54,234 bases of DNA from an uncultured Ilumatobacter sp. (GTDB lineage Bacteria; Actinomycetota; Acidimicrobiia; Acidimicrobiales; Ilumatobacteraceae), in NCBI GenBank assembly GCA_937919625.1, contig CALFRK010000020.1:1-54234 (forward strand). Reading direction: 5' to 3'. The translations under genes were made by a program, and so were the position numbers. The notes below the pieces were generated by a model. The model searched no databases, was not told the origin of the DNA, and saw only the letters and a list, made by a program, of their open reading frames with translations. Shown here one piece after another: positions 17,215-26,117 of the stretch (within the stretch, counting starts at the first letter, position 1; each line of letters begins with the position of its first letter).

Positions 17215-18090
17215 CTAGCGGCGCGGCGGGCGCGGAACCAGCACCGGAGTGTTGCGGGTGTAGGCCTGGAAGGCCTCGTCGTCGCCCCACCGCTTCTCGG
17301 CGCGGCGCTCGAGCATCGGGATGCCGCTCACGCTGGTCAACAACACGACGACGAAGACCGGCGAGGTCAGGGTCGCCCATCGCCAACCAGACAGCACCGG
17401 CAGGGCGATGATCGCGATGCCGGTCCACAGCGTGATTTCGCCGAAATAGTTGGGGTGACGCGACCAGGCCCAAACACCCGAGGTGATGAACCGGCCTTCG
17501 TTGGTCGGATCCTGTTTGAACGCCGACTTCTGCTGGTCTGCCACAACTTCGATCGCGAACCCGGCGATCCAGACGACGATGCCGACGATCGCCACCCAGC
17601 CGATCGACTGTCGTTCACCGCCGGTGATGATCGCGAGGGCACACGCCACGGTGAGCAGCACCCACAGACCCTGCAGCGTCCAAGTCATGAAGAACCGCAG
17701 CGGATCGACCTTGATCTGGTCGAAGCGCCCGTCCCGTCCGTCTTTTCGTACCCGGCGGAACAAGAACGAGCCGAGCCGTGCGGCCCACACCACGACCATC
17801 GCAGCCACGATCAGGGCACGCGCATCGAGATCGCCGCTGAGCACCAGCGCGAGCACGATCAGTGTGAGATAGGTGATGCTGCCGGTGAGATCGAAGAAAT
17901 GTTCGGTCTTGGCGGCGTTGGACGGCACGAACACGACCCAGTTGATGACGTAGGCCGAAATTCCGCAGACCGCGAACACGGAGATCGAGCCGACCTTGGT
18001 GCTGCCGTCGCTGCCCGCAAGGATGATAAGGGCGCCGATCGCCAGAATGGCGGCGATCCCGATCCAGGAATTGCGATTCTGCTTGGTCAC
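17215..18090 (-). CDS. DUF1295/steroid-5-alpha-reductase-like membrane protein
   Basis: About 291 aa with seven or so membrane segments. The C-terminal signature FITSGVWAWSRHPNYFGEITLWTGIAII (RHPNYxGE) and the final EKRWGDDEAFQAYTRNTPVLVPRPPR are diagnostic of the DUF1295 branch of the steroid 5-alpha-reductase/isoprenylcysteine methyltransferase superfamily. Members reduce or methylate lipid-like substrates, but the true reaction is unknown. The frame opens at TTG 18135; GTG 18090, directly before the first membrane segment, is preferred. Divergent from the acyltransferase-cNMP gene. Confidence 0.85.
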   Translation of the reverse strand: MTKQNRNSWIGIAAILAIGALIILAGSDGSTKVGSISVFAVCGISAYVINWVVFVPSNAAKTEHFFDLTGSITYLTLIVLALVLSGDLDARALIVAAMVVVWAARLGSFLFRRVRKDGRDGRFDQIKVDPLRFFMTWTLQGLWVLLTVACALAIITGGERQSIGWVAIVGIVVWIAGFAIEVVADQQKSAFKQDPTNEGRFITSGVWAWSRHPNYFGEITLWTGIAIIALPVLSGWRWATLTSPVFVVVLLTSVSGIPMLERRAEKRWGDDEAFQAYTRNTPVLVPRPPRR

Positions 18091-18187
18091 CCGAGCGAGG
18101 CTAGGCCGAACTAGGTCGTCCGGCGAGGGGATCAACGATTTGGGGTACGGTCGGCAGCAGTCGAGTCGAACCGAGGGGCAGGTGCAG

Positions 18188-19297
18188 GTGATTGACGGTG
18201 TTCATCTTGCGATCGGCGATGACGAGCGGGCGGCCATCTACCGGCAGCGGTACGAGATCTATGTCGAGGAGATGGATCGGTACCGTTCGATCGCCGATCA
18301 CGAGAACCGCTGGCTGGTCGAGGAAATTGACCAGGTCTCACGGCTGTTCTATGCGGTACGCGACGGCGAGTTGGTGGGCAGTATCCGCTTGACGCTCGGT
18401 GCTGACGGAGGACTGACGGCTGGGTTGATCGACAAGTACAGCCTTGCTCCGTTCCTCGAAGAGGTCCCTGTCGAGCAGCTCATCGTCGGCGAACGGTTCA
18501 TGGTGAACAAGGCACTCCGGGGCACCGACGTGTTGTTCCAGATGTTCTCGACCTACATGCGGCTGGTCAACGAACTGCGGATCCAGTTGATGATCGGCGA
18601 TTGCGAACCGCACCTGTTGAACGTGTACCAGGCATTGGGCTTCCGGCCCTACGCCCAGCGCAACATCAACAGCCCCGATGCCGGTTATCTGATTCCGCTT
18701 GTCGTCGTCGCCGAGGACATCGATTACGTGCGCCGGCTCGGGTCGCCGCTGGTCGACGTCATGGCCGACTTCGGTGACGACCATCGGATCCCGGCGTGCG
18801 TCGAGTGGTTGGTGGAGGCTCCGAGAGGTGTCACCAGCGAACGGCTGGTCGATATCGCCAACTACTGGCAGCAGGTGTACGGCTCGCTCGAAGAGCTCGA
18901 GTCGCATCGGATCTCGCTGTTCGACGGCCTCGACGACGAGCAGGCACAGCGATGCCTGCACAAGAGCACGATCCTCGAGTGCCAGGTGGGCGATCGCCTC
19001 CTGAAGCGGGGCAACACGGCGCAGAACCTGTACGTGGTGCTCGGCGGGGCTGTCGAGGTTCGTGACGGGGACGACGTGCTTGCCCTGATCGGCCCCGGCG
19101 AGGTGTTCGGCGAGATGGCGTTCCTGCTCGGCCGACCACGCTCGGCGGACGTGTATGTGGTTGCCGAGGGAACGAGGGTGCTTAGCCTCAGCGAATCATC
19201 GCTGCACCGGCTGATCGCCGATGAACCGGAGGTGGCCGCCAAGCTGCTGCTCAACATGTCCCGAATGCTCTGCTGGAGATTGGCCAAAGAGGATTGA
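18188..19297 (+). CDS. GNAT-like N-acyltransferase fused to a cyclic-nucleotide-binding domain
   Basis: 369 aa from GTG 18188 (GAGGGG 9 bases upstream; GTG 18182 is the alternative). Residues about 8-175 have the acyl-CoA acyltransferase fold of FeeM/LuxI-like N-acyl synthases: IYRQRYEIYVEEM, FYAVRDGELVGSIRL, GERFMVNKALRGTDVLF and EPHLLNVYQALGFRPY. A linker of about 80 residues precedes a cNMP domain (about 262-350). Its phosphate-binding cassette FGEMAFLLGRPRSADV keeps the Glu (309) and Arg (318) that hold cAMP. The known mycobacterial cAMP-regulated acetyltransferase has the opposite domain order. The next two genes encode a hybrid kinase and a cyclase, so the cAMP source is probably local. 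The acyl substrate is unknown. Confidence 0.8.
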   Translation: MIDGVHLAIGDDERAAIYRQRYEIYVEEMDRYRSIADHENRWLVEEIDQVSRLFYAVRDGELVGSIRLTLGADGGLTAGLIDKYSLAPFLEEVPVEQLIVGERFMVNKALRGTDVLFQMFSTYMRLVNELRIQLMIGDCEPHLLNVYQALGFRPYAQRNINSPDAGYLIPLVVVAEDIDYVRRLGSPLVDVMADFGDDHRIPACVEWLVEAPRGVTSERLVDIANYWQQVYGSLEELESHRISLFDGLDDEQAQRCLHKSTILECQVGDRLLKRGNTAQNLYVVLGGAVEVRDGDDVLALIGPGEVFGEMAFLLGRPRSADVYVVAEGTRVLSLSESSLHRLIADEPEVAAKLLLNMSRMLCWRLAKED

Positions 19298-19385
19298 TCG
19301 CCGACGGCGGTCAGCGTCGCTGTCGTGGGTCTCGATGCGTGTGGGATACGGTCGCCAATCACTGCACATGTGAGAGGGGGTGGCG

Positions 19386-22166
19386 ATGACGGGTCGAATG
19401 GAATTCGATGCGGGGGGCGACGAGCCGGGCGACGAGGCGGGCGACGAGGCGGCCTCGCGGAAAGCAGAACGGGCTGCGATCGTGATCGAAGCGGCTTCTG
19501 AGGGGGTGTACGACTGGAACATCGACACGAACGATGTATGGGTGTCGGGTCGGTTGAACGAGCTGTTCGGGTTCGAAGACGGCGATCTCCGGTCGCAGTC
19601 GTGGTTCGACAAGGTCGACCCCGCATCTCGCGAGCTGTACTCGGAAGCGACACGTGCACTTCTCCGAGGTACCACTGCGCGGCTGGAGTGCGAGTACCAG
19701 GTCCGCGACAAGGCGGGGGAACTGCGTTGGGTGTCGGACCGCGGGCAGGTGATCCGGGATGAATCGGGCCGAGCGCTCCGGCTCGTCGGCGCCATCGAGG
19801 ACATCACGCAGCGCAAGAAGACCGAGGACGAACTGCGGATCAGCGAAGAGCGTTATGCGCTGTCGGCGGCGGCGGCCAACGAAGGTATCTACGACCTCGA
19901 CCTCGAGACCGGCACGATCTACTACTCGCCGCGCCTGCTGTCGTTGATGGACCTCGGCGATGTCGAGATGACGACGCCACAGCAGTGGCTGGCACGGGTC
20001 CATCCGGACGATCGTGATGCCTACTCAGACGCGATCCTAGAACACGTTCGTGGCGACACGAGCTTCATGGAGTTGGAGTATCGATACCTCGGTGGGGCCG
20101 GCGATTGGAAGTGGGCGCGTCAGCGCGGGATGGTCGCACGCGATAAAGACGGTCGGGCGTATCGACTCGCTGGGGCGACGGGCGACATCACCGAAACGAA
20201 GCGGCTGCAGCAGGAGTTGGAACTAACCCGCCAGCAACTTCAGGACGCGATGGAGTCGATGTCCGAAGGCCTGGTGTTGTTCGACGCCGAGGATCGAATT
20301 CTGCTGTGCAACTCGAAGTATCGCGAGTACTTCGTCGCTGGGGCGGGCGACGACGTGGCCGATCTCGTCCGTCCGGGCACGTCGTTCGAGTCGCTCCTGC
20401 GTCAGGCCTACCGGCGCGGGATGTTCCCCGATCTGGAGGAAGACGAGGACACCTGGATCGAGTCGCGTCTCAGCCGCAGGCGGTCGATGGTGGAACAGCG
20501 ACTCGAGCTGCGCCAGAACACGGGCATGTGGCTGCAAATCAACGAGCGCCGCACGAGCGAGGGTGGCGTGGTCTCGATCTACACCGACGTCACCGAGCTC
20601 AAGCGGCGTGAGCTGGAGCTGAGCGAGGCGCGCGACGAGGCCGAGGCGGCCACAGCCGCCAAGTCCGAATTCTTGGCAAACATGAGCCATGAGCTGCGGA
20701 CGCCGCTCAACGCCATCATTGGGTTGACCGAGATGCTGATCGAGGACGCCGAAGACGACGGTGTCGACGATCATCTCGAGCCGCTCGGTCGCGTCAAGCG
20801 AGCTGGTACCCACCTGCTGCATCTGATCAACGAGATCCTCGATCTGTCCAAGATCGAGGCAGGCAAGATGGAGATCGTCGATGAGCACGTCGAGTTGGAT
20901 CCGCTGCTGAGCGACGTCGTGCAGACAGCCGAGACTCTGGCTGTCCAGAACTCGAACGCCTTGCAGGTCGATATCGGTGGCGACCTCGGACAGATCCGTG
21001 GCGACACGGTGCGGATCCGCCAGATCGCCTTGAACCTGATCAGCAACGCCTGCAAGTTCACCGAGCGCGGCGTGGTCGGGATCAGCGCCAAAAGGGTGCC
21101 AGGCGCCGACGGCGACGAGTTGCACGTGGCGGTTCAGGATTCGGGGATCGGTATCTCCGACGACCAGATCGACAGGTTGTTCCGCGACTTCAGCCAGGCC
21201 GATAGTTCGATGTCTCGACGGTTTGGCGGGACCGGCCTCGGGCTGGCGATCAGTCGTCGCCTGGCGCGAATGATGGGTGGCGACATTCGCGTCGAGAGCA
21301 CGATCGGGGTCGGGTCGACCTTCACCATGGTGTTGCCGTACCGCACCGCTTCGTCGGCTTCGGCGACGGTCGGCCAGGTGCGGTCGTCAGAGGCGGCCGG
21401 ATTGGTCGGGGAGGGCGCCACCGTGCTCGTCATCGACGACGACGCCACGAGTCGCGACCTGGTTCGAAGGGTGCTGGTCGCCGAAGGGTTCGACGTGATC
21501 TCCGCCAGCGGGGCGACCGACGGACTCGAACGTGCGCGGGCAGTCCGCCCCGACCTGATCACGTTGGATGTCGTGATGCCCGGCACGGACGGTTGGGACC
21601 TGCTGCGCCAGCTGAAGGCCGATCCGGACCTGAGTGGTGTGCCGGTCGTGATGCTCACCGTCGTCGACGAACCCGCAAAGGGGTTCGCACTGGGAGCCTC
21701 CGACTATCTCAGCAAACCATTTCGTCGCGAAGACTTGAGGGCCGTGCTTGCCCGACATGCGACAGCCGATCGACCCGCCCGGATTTTGGTGGTCGAGGAC
21801 GACCCGCCGACACGGGATGTGCTGCGCCGGTCGATCACCGATCTTGGATGGTCGGTGGCGGAGGCCGGAAACGGACGTGAGGGACTCGAACGATTTGCCG
21901 AGCAACAACCAGACCTGATCCTGCTCGACCTGATGATGCCAGAGATGGACGGATTCGAGTTCTTGTCCGAGCTGCGGTTCCGTCCGGGCGGCGAAACGGT
22001 GCCCGTCGTCGTCATGACGGCGGCCGATCTGACCGACGCAGACCGAGCGGCCCTGAGCGGCGGCGCTGCCACGGTGCTGGCGAAGCCGGCGCATGCGATC
22101 GAAGAACTGCCCGTCGAGCTGCGCAGCTTGCTGCAGCGGATCGGTAGGGAGCAGCACCGTGCCTAG
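19386..22166 (+). CDS. hybrid sensor histidine kinase, PAS-PAS-PAS-HK-REC-REC
   Basis: 926 aa, soluble with no membrane segment. The ATG at 19386 is preferred over GTG 19380 because of the GAGGGGG spacing. After an acidic repeat ([12 protein letters not shown]) come PAS1 (about 30-145), PAS2 (about 150-270) with typical PAC ends ([12 protein letters not shown] and [12 protein letters not shown]), and PAS3 (about 285-405). The kinase core has [11 protein letters not shown] (His about 434), NACKFTERG and [10 protein letters not shown]. Receiver 1 has phosphoacceptor Asp about 727 ([10 protein letters not shown]) and receiver 2 Asp about 849 ([13 protein letters not shown]). Receiver 2 has TVLAKP at the conserved Lys. 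It overlaps the start of the cyclase gene by 8 bp, so the two are translationally coupled. Phosphotransfer to the cyclase receivers is likely but inferred. Confidence 0.93.
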   Translation: MTGRMEFDAGGDEPGDEAGDEAASRKAERAAIVIEAASEGVYDWNIDTNDVWVSGRLNELFGFEDGDLRSQSWFDKVDPASRELYSEATRALLRGTTARLECEYQVRDKAGELRWVSDRGQVIRDESGRALRLVGAIEDITQRKKTEDELRISEERYALSAAAANEGIYDLDLETGTIYYSPRLLSLMDLGDVEMTTPQQWLARVHPDDRDAYSDAILEHVRGDTSFMELEYRYLGGAGDWKWARQRGMVARDKDGRAYRLAGATGDITETKRLQQELELTRQQLQDAMESMSEGLVLFDAEDRILLCNSKYREYFVAGAGDDVADLVRPGTSFESLLRQAYRRGMFPDLEEDEDTWIESRLSRRRSMVEQRLELRQNTGMWLQINERRTSEGGVVSIYTDVTELKRRELELSEARDEAEAATAAKSEFLANMSHELRTPLNAIIGLTEMLIEDAEDDGVDDHLEPLGRVKRAGTHLLHLINEILDLSKIEAGKMEIVDEHVELDPLLSDVVQTAETLAVQNSNALQVDIGGDLGQIRGDTVRIRQIALNLISNACKFTERGVVGISAKRVPGADGDELHVAVQDSGIGISDDQIDRLFRDFSQADSSMSRRFGGTGLGLAISRRLARMMGGDIRVESTIGVGSTFTMVLPYRTASSASATVGQVRSSEAAGLVGEGATVLVIDDDATSRDLVRRVLVAEGFDVISASGATDGLERARAVRPDLITLDVVMPGTDGWDLLRQLKADPDLSGVPVVMLTVVDEPAKGFALGASDYLSKPFRREDLRAVLARHATADRPARILVVEDDPPTRDVLRRSITDLGWSVAEAGNGREGLERFAEQQPDLILLDLMMPEMDGFEFLSELRFRPGGETVPVVVMTAADLTDADRAALSGGAATVLAKPAHAIEELPVELRSLLQRIGREQHRA
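19416..19451 (+). repeat. three tandem 12-bp units in kinase N-terminus
   Basis: ggcgacgagccg followed by two copies of ggcgacgaggcg. Twelve bases keep the frame and encode a Gly-Asp-Glu-Pro/Ala run. Possible slippage-prone length polymorphism. Confidence 0.85.
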
Positions 22167-23664
22167 GGTCCTCTATGTCGAAGACAATGACGACAACGTG
22201 TTCATGCTCAGCAGGCGTCTGCAGAAACGCGGCTATGAAATTTTCGTCGCCTCCGATGGCGAGTCGGGAATCGAAATGGCGGGCAGCGAACAACCCGATC
22301 TGATCCTGATGGATCTTGGCCTTCCGGGAATCGACGGGTGGGAGACGACCCGACGCCTGAAGGCCGACGTTGCCACTCGATCGATACCCGTCATTGCGCT
22401 CAGCGCCCACGCGATGCAGACCGACCGCGAGTCGGCATTGGTGGCAGGATGCGACGATTTCGACACCAAGCCGGTCGACCTCGAACGGCTGCTGGGCAAG
22501 ATGCGGGCGTGCCTCGAGGCGGCCACGACCACGACCGTCGTGCCATCCGACGCTGCGGCCGACGATGCTTCCGACGCTGCGGCTCCGAATGTCGGGGCCG
22601 CGCAGGATGGTCCGACCTTGCTCGTTGTCGACGACAGTGAGGACAACCGGTACACGCTGATCCGGCGATTACGTCGTCAAGGTCACGAACGAATTTTGGA
22701 GGCCGAAAACGGTCGCCAGGCGCTTGACATGCTGCGTAGCCAGCCCGTTGACCTGGTGCTGCTCGACATGATGATGCCGGAGATGAATGGCTACGAGGTG
22801 CTCGGTGCGATGCGGGAGGACATGGAGCTACGCGAGCTGCCCGTGATCATGATCTCAGCGCTAGACGACCTCGACAACATCGTTCGTTGTCTAGAACTCG
22901 GTGCCGAGGACTACCTTCCCAAGCCGTTCGATGCGACCATCCTCAACGCCCGCGTCACGGCGTCGTTGGAAAAGCGGAGACTTCGCAAGGAACAGGCGGC
23001 CTACGTCGAGGCGGTAGAACGAGAACGCAAGCGGGCCGATCGCCTCTTGTCGGCCATGGTGCCGGTCGGCGCCGTTGCCGAACTGAAGGCACACGGCACG
23101 GTTGTGCCTCGCAGGTACGACAACGTCGCTGTGCTGTTCTGCGACATCGTCGGATTCACTTCGTTCTGCGATCGCACTTCACCGGAAGAGGTCGTCAGTG
23201 GGCTCGATGCGCAGGTGGTCGAGTTCGAGCGGATCACCGCGCTCCACGGGATGGAGAAGATCAAGACGATCGGTGACGCATTCATGGCGACCGCCGGGAT
23301 GCTGGTCGGCTGCGAGAACCCGACGGAGGCGGCCGTGGCGTGCGGGCTCGACATGGTCGCCGTGGCTCGCACCATCGAGCCGCACTGGGAGGTGCGGGTT
23401 GGTATCCATCTCGGTCCCGTGGTCGCCGGGATCACCGGCAAGCTGCGATTCCAATTCGATTTGTGGGGCGACACCGTCAATGTCGCGGCGAGAATCTGTG
23501 ATCGGGCGGCGCCCGGGTCGGTTGTCGTTTCGGCTCCTTGTTGGCCCGCGATTCGGTCCCGTTACCGAGGACGTTCGATGGGCCCAGTCGACCTGAAAGG
23601 AAAGGGCGTCTTGGAACTGATCGAGTGCCTTCCCCTCATCACCGACCAACCAGTTGGTAGTTGA
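22159..23664 (+). CDS. REC-REC-class III adenylate cyclase
   Basis: 501 aa from GTG 22159 (GGGAG upstream). Receiver 1 (about 3-115) has phosphoacceptor Asp52 and Lys104; receiver 2 (about 153-270) has Asp203 (LVLLDMMMPEMNG) and Lys255. A charged helix (271-300) leads to the cyclase domain: FCDIVGFT (metal Asp329), MEKIKTIGDAFM (Lys369, metal Asp373), FQFDLWGDTVNVAARI (Asp434, Asn441, Arg445). Lys at 369 and Asp at 434 are the adenine-specifying pair; guanylate cyclases have Glu and Cys. cAMP is therefore the predicted product, apparently controlled by phosphorylation from the upstream hybrid kinase. The neighbouring cNMP-acyltransferase is a candidate effector. Confidence 0.92.
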   Translation: MPRVLYVEDNDDNVFMLSRRLQKRGYEIFVASDGESGIEMAGSEQPDLILMDLGLPGIDGWETTRRLKADVATRSIPVIALSAHAMQTDRESALVAGCDDFDTKPVDLERLLGKMRACLEAATTTTVVPSDAAADDASDAAAPNVGAAQDGPTLLVVDDSEDNRYTLIRRLRRQGHERILEAENGRQALDMLRSQPVDLVLLDMMMPEMNGYEVLGAMREDMELRELPVIMISALDDLDNIVRCLELGAEDYLPKPFDATILNARVTASLEKRRLRKEQAAYVEAVERERKRADRLLSAMVPVGAVAELKAHGTVVPRRYDNVAVLFCDIVGFTSFCDRTSPEEVVSGLDAQVVEFERITALHGMEKIKTIGDAFMATAGMLVGCENPTEAAVACGLDMVAVARTIEPHWEVRVGIHLGPVVAGITGKLRFQFDLWGDTVNVAARICDRAAPGSVVVSAPCWPAIRSRYRGRSMGPVDLKGKGVLELIECLPLITDQPVGS

Positions 23665-23708
23665 GTTGGTAGTTGAGTTGGTACTTGTGCCTGGCACAAG
23701 TACCAACT
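23652..23708. repeat. 12-bp tandem repeat merging into a 33-bp perfect palindrome
   Basis: agttggtagttg occurs at 23652-23663 and 23664-23675, and a variant (agttggtacttg) at 23676-23687. The first two copies repeat Val-Gly-Ser-stop in the cyclase frame. The third copy is part of a 16-bp perfect inverted repeat with a single-base centre (23676-23691 and 23693-23708), whose end overlaps the hutH stop codon. It lies between convergent genes and may act as a bidirectional terminator, although no T-run is present. Confidence 0.93.
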
Positions 23709-25266
23709 ATGAGAGGTGGACGTCGAGGGCCTCGAGGGCGGCGGCCGGGGAGTCGGATCGCAAGAACACTTCCGCTGCTGCAAGTTCGGGAGAGAGCACC
23801 CGGTCGGGGCCGGGCCCTTGAACGACCTTTCGGAGGGCGGTGATCACGGCGCCGGTAGCTGACGCCGGTACCAGCGGAGCGCGCAGGTCGACGGCTCTCG
23901 CCCCGATCACCAACTCGATCGCAAGGATCCGACGCAGGTTGTCGACAACTCGGCGCAGCTTGCGCACGGCGCCCCATGCCATCGAGACGTGGTCTTCCTG
24001 CATGCCGGAGGTGGGCAGCGAGTCAACGCTGGCCGGCGCCGCGAGGCGGCGGTTCTCGGCGCACATTGCCGCCGCCGTGTACTGAGCGATCATCATGCCG
24101 CTGTCGACACCGACCTCGTTGGCTAGGAAAGGCGGAAGACCGTGTGAGCGGGTGCGGTCGAGCAGGCGGTCCATTCGGCGTTCGGCGATCGCGCCGACCT
24201 CGCTGAGCGCGATCGCCAGGAAGTCTGCGGCGAACCCGAGTGGGGCACCGTGGAAATTGCCGCCGGACTCGACCCGGCCGTCGGGCAGCACCATCGGATT
24301 ATCGATCGCCGCCGCGAGTTCCCAATCGGCAACGCGTCGCACATGATCGAGGGTGTCGCGGGCGGCGCCGTGAACCTGTGGAGTGCAGCGGATCGAGTAG
24401 GCGTCCTGTACACGCGAGTCGTCGGTGAGGTGGCTGGCGATGATCGGCGAATTGGCCAGCATCGTGCGCAGGTTGGCGGCGCTGGTTGCCTGTCCGGGGT
24501 GAGGTCGCAACGCCAGCAAATCCTCGGCGAAGGCGCGGTCGGTTGCGAGCGAGCCCTCGACTGTGATGGCTGCGGCGATGTCGGCCTGGGTGAGCAGGGC
24601 GGCGGCGTCGTGAATCGCCATGCACAACATGCCGAGAATCCCGTCGGTGCCGTTGGTGACCGCCAGGCCCTCCTTCTCCGAGAGGGCGATCGGTTCCAAG
24701 CCGGCGGCGGCAAGCGCGTTGGCGGCGAAACCTCGCTGACCATCGATGAACGCCTCGCCCTCCCCGAGCAGCGTGAGGGCGGCGTGGGCGAGTGGGGCAA
24801 GGTCGCCGCTGGCTCCGAGCGACCCGTACTCGGGCACGACGGGCACGATGCCGGCGTTGACGACGTCGAGCATCGCTTGAGCAACGAGCGCACGAGCGCC
24901 GCTGAAGCCGAGCGCCAGGGTGCGCGCCCGCAGGAACATCATCGCCCGCACGACCTCCGGCTCGACCGGATCGCCCATCCCGGCGGCATGCGATCGCACA
25001 AGGGCGTGCTGCAGATCTTGGCGACGTTCGGGTGGGATCGACACGTTGGCCAGGGCGCCAAAGCCGGTCGACAGCCCGTAGACGGCATCGCTGCCGGCGG
25101 CGAGCTGATCGACCACCGCCCGCGAGGCGCTCATGCGCTCGATCGCGGCGTCGGTCAGCTCGACGAGAGCACCGCCGCGGGCGACGGCGATGACATCTGC
25201 GACGGTGACGCCGGGGCCGTCGAGTTGGATCGTTATCGGTACGGTGGTCATCGGTGCAGTGGTCAT
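23707..25266 (-). CDS. hutH: histidine ammonia-lyase
   Basis: 519 aa, standard length. It deaminates histidine to urocanate, the first step of histidine use. The MIO-forming Ala-Ser-Gly lies in GSLGASGDLAPLAH (152-154). Other conserved blocks are YGLSTGFGALANV, NGTDGILGML, QDAYSIRCTPQVHGAARDTL and NNP-like DNPMVLPDGRVESGGNFHG. AGGAGG is positioned 7 bases before the ATG at 25266; a second ATG five codons on is less likely. It follows the IclR-type regulator gene by 34 bp on the same strand. The stop codon overlaps a palindrome. Confidence 0.97.
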   Translation of the reverse strand: MTTAPMTTVPITIQLDGPGVTVADVIAVARGGALVELTDAAIERMSASRAVVDQLAAGSDAVYGLSTGFGALANVSIPPERRQDLQHALVRSHAAGMGDPVEPEVVRAMMFLRARTLALGFSGARALVAQAMLDVVNAGIVPVVPEYGSLGASGDLAPLAHAALTLLGEGEAFIDGQRGFAANALAAAGLEPIALSEKEGLAVTNGTDGILGMLCMAIHDAAALLTQADIAAAITVEGSLATDRAFAEDLLALRPHPGQATSAANLRTMLANSPIIASHLTDDSRVQDAYSIRCTPQVHGAARDTLDHVRRVADWELAAAIDNPMVLPDGRVESGGNFHGAPLGFAADFLAIALSEVGAIAERRMDRLLDRTRSHGLPPFLANEVGVDSGMMIAQYTAAAMCAENRRLAAPASVDSLPTSGMQEDHVSMAWGAVRKLRRVVDNLRRILAIELVIGARAVDLRAPLVPASATGAVITALRKVVQGPGPDRVLSPELAAAEVFLRSDSPAAALEALDVHLS

Positions 25267-25300
25267 CGGGCAAGCCTCCTGGGTGATTGGTTGGGTGGCG

Positions 25301-25981
25301 TCACGAGGCGACCCTCGTCAGCCCGAGTTGAGCGACCAAACGTTCGACACCGTATTGCAGGGCGGCCGTAGCGGCTTCGACTGCGGCGTGATCCATACGA
25401 TGCGTCGGGCCGATGATCGACAGGGCGGCGACGACGCGGTCGCCGTCGAGAACACAGCGTGCGACTGCGGCGATGTCGGCCTCGACCGAACCGGACTTGG
25501 TGCGTGCCCCGGCCAGCCCGGCGAGAGCTTCGCCGACGGCGGTACCGGCGAGCGGTACGGCCTTGCCGACCCAACCCACGTGGCGGATCGAGCGCGTGCT
25601 TTCGCATGTCGCCAGGTACACGGCACGATCGCCGTCGCTGACCGCCAGATACGACGACTCACCGGTGCGCTCGGTCAGTTCGTCGAGCACTGGCTGAGCT
25701 GCGCTGACGAGCCTTGCAAACGGGCCGTCGCCGCCGGCCGCGGCGGCGAGACGTAGCACGGTCGGACCGGCCGAGTAGCTGCCCTCGAGGTCACGCCGCA
25801 CATAGCCGCGCGACTCGAGTGCGCGCAGGTGGCGCAGGGCCGTGGTGGGGGTCAGCCCGGCGAGCGACGCCGCTGTTGTGAGGTTCGTCTTTCCCTGGCC
25901 GGCCACGATTTCGAGCAGGTCGAAGGCCCTTCCGACGGAACGGGGGACCAGATTGGCGTTCGTTTCGGAGATGGGTGGCAT
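25301..25981 (-). CDS. IclR-family regulator of the hut cluster
   Basis: 226 aa. The ATG at 25981 has GGAG upstream. The N-terminal winged HTH reads SVGRAFDLLEIVAGQGKTNLTTAASLAGLTPTTALRHLRALESRGYVRRD. The C-terminal IclR effector domain includes SSYLAVSDGDRAVYLATCESTRSIRHVGWVGKAVPLAGTAVGEALAG, typical of the ligand-binding fold. It sits directly before hutH and is divergent from hutU, so control of both arms is likely, with a pathway metabolite such as urocanate as the effector (inference). Confidence 0.9.
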   Translation of the reverse strand: MPPISETNANLVPRSVGRAFDLLEIVAGQGKTNLTTAASLAGLTPTTALRHLRALESRGYVRRDLEGSYSAGPTVLRLAAAAGGDGPFARLVSAAQPVLDELTERTGESSYLAVSDGDRAVYLATCESTRSIRHVGWVGKAVPLAGTAVGEALAGLAGARTKSGSVEADIAAVARCVLDGDRVVAALSIIGPTHRMDHAAVEAATAALQYGVERLVAQLGLTRVAS

Positions 25982-26016
25982 TGTCACTCCATGACATGAG
26001 GTGTCGTCTGTTGACA
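25982..26016. promoter_or_regulatory. paired operator-like palindromes in the hut divergent region
   Basis: TGTCACTCCATGACA (25982-25996) and TGTCGTCTGTTGACA (26002-26016) are related 15-bp elements. The first has 5-bp arms (TGTCA-N5-TGACA); the second keeps TGTC-N7-GACA. Their starts are 20 bp apart, about two helical turns. The first overlaps the ribosome site of the regulator gene, which fits autorepression. The second contains TTGACA, a possible -35 box for the hutU direction. Confidence 0.5.
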
Positions 26017-26066
26017 ACGTACGCCAAGAAGGGAGAAACTGCAAGCTGGCACATCCCCACGACCGC

Positions 26067-26111
26067 CGAACACAATCTGGTCGAACACAATCTGGCCGAA
26101 CACAATCAGGA
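26067..26111 (+). repeat. three tandem 15-bp units in the hutU leader
   Basis: cgaacacaatctggt, cgaacacaatctggc and cgaacacaatcagga follow one another directly. The third copy runs into the AGGAGG ribosome site of hutU (26108-26113), so copy number would not change ribosome-site spacing but would change the leader length. Confidence 0.9.
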
Positions 26112-26117
26112 GGACCG

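Noticed and set aside
22159-23664. Annotation of the cyclase as a guanylate cyclase
   Set aside because: The purine-specifying positions are Lys369 and Asp434, the adenylate type, not Glu/Cys.
23676-23708. Insertion-sequence end or phage attachment site
   Set aside because: The palindrome has no transposase, no target duplication and no integrase nearby. It overlaps a native stop codon.
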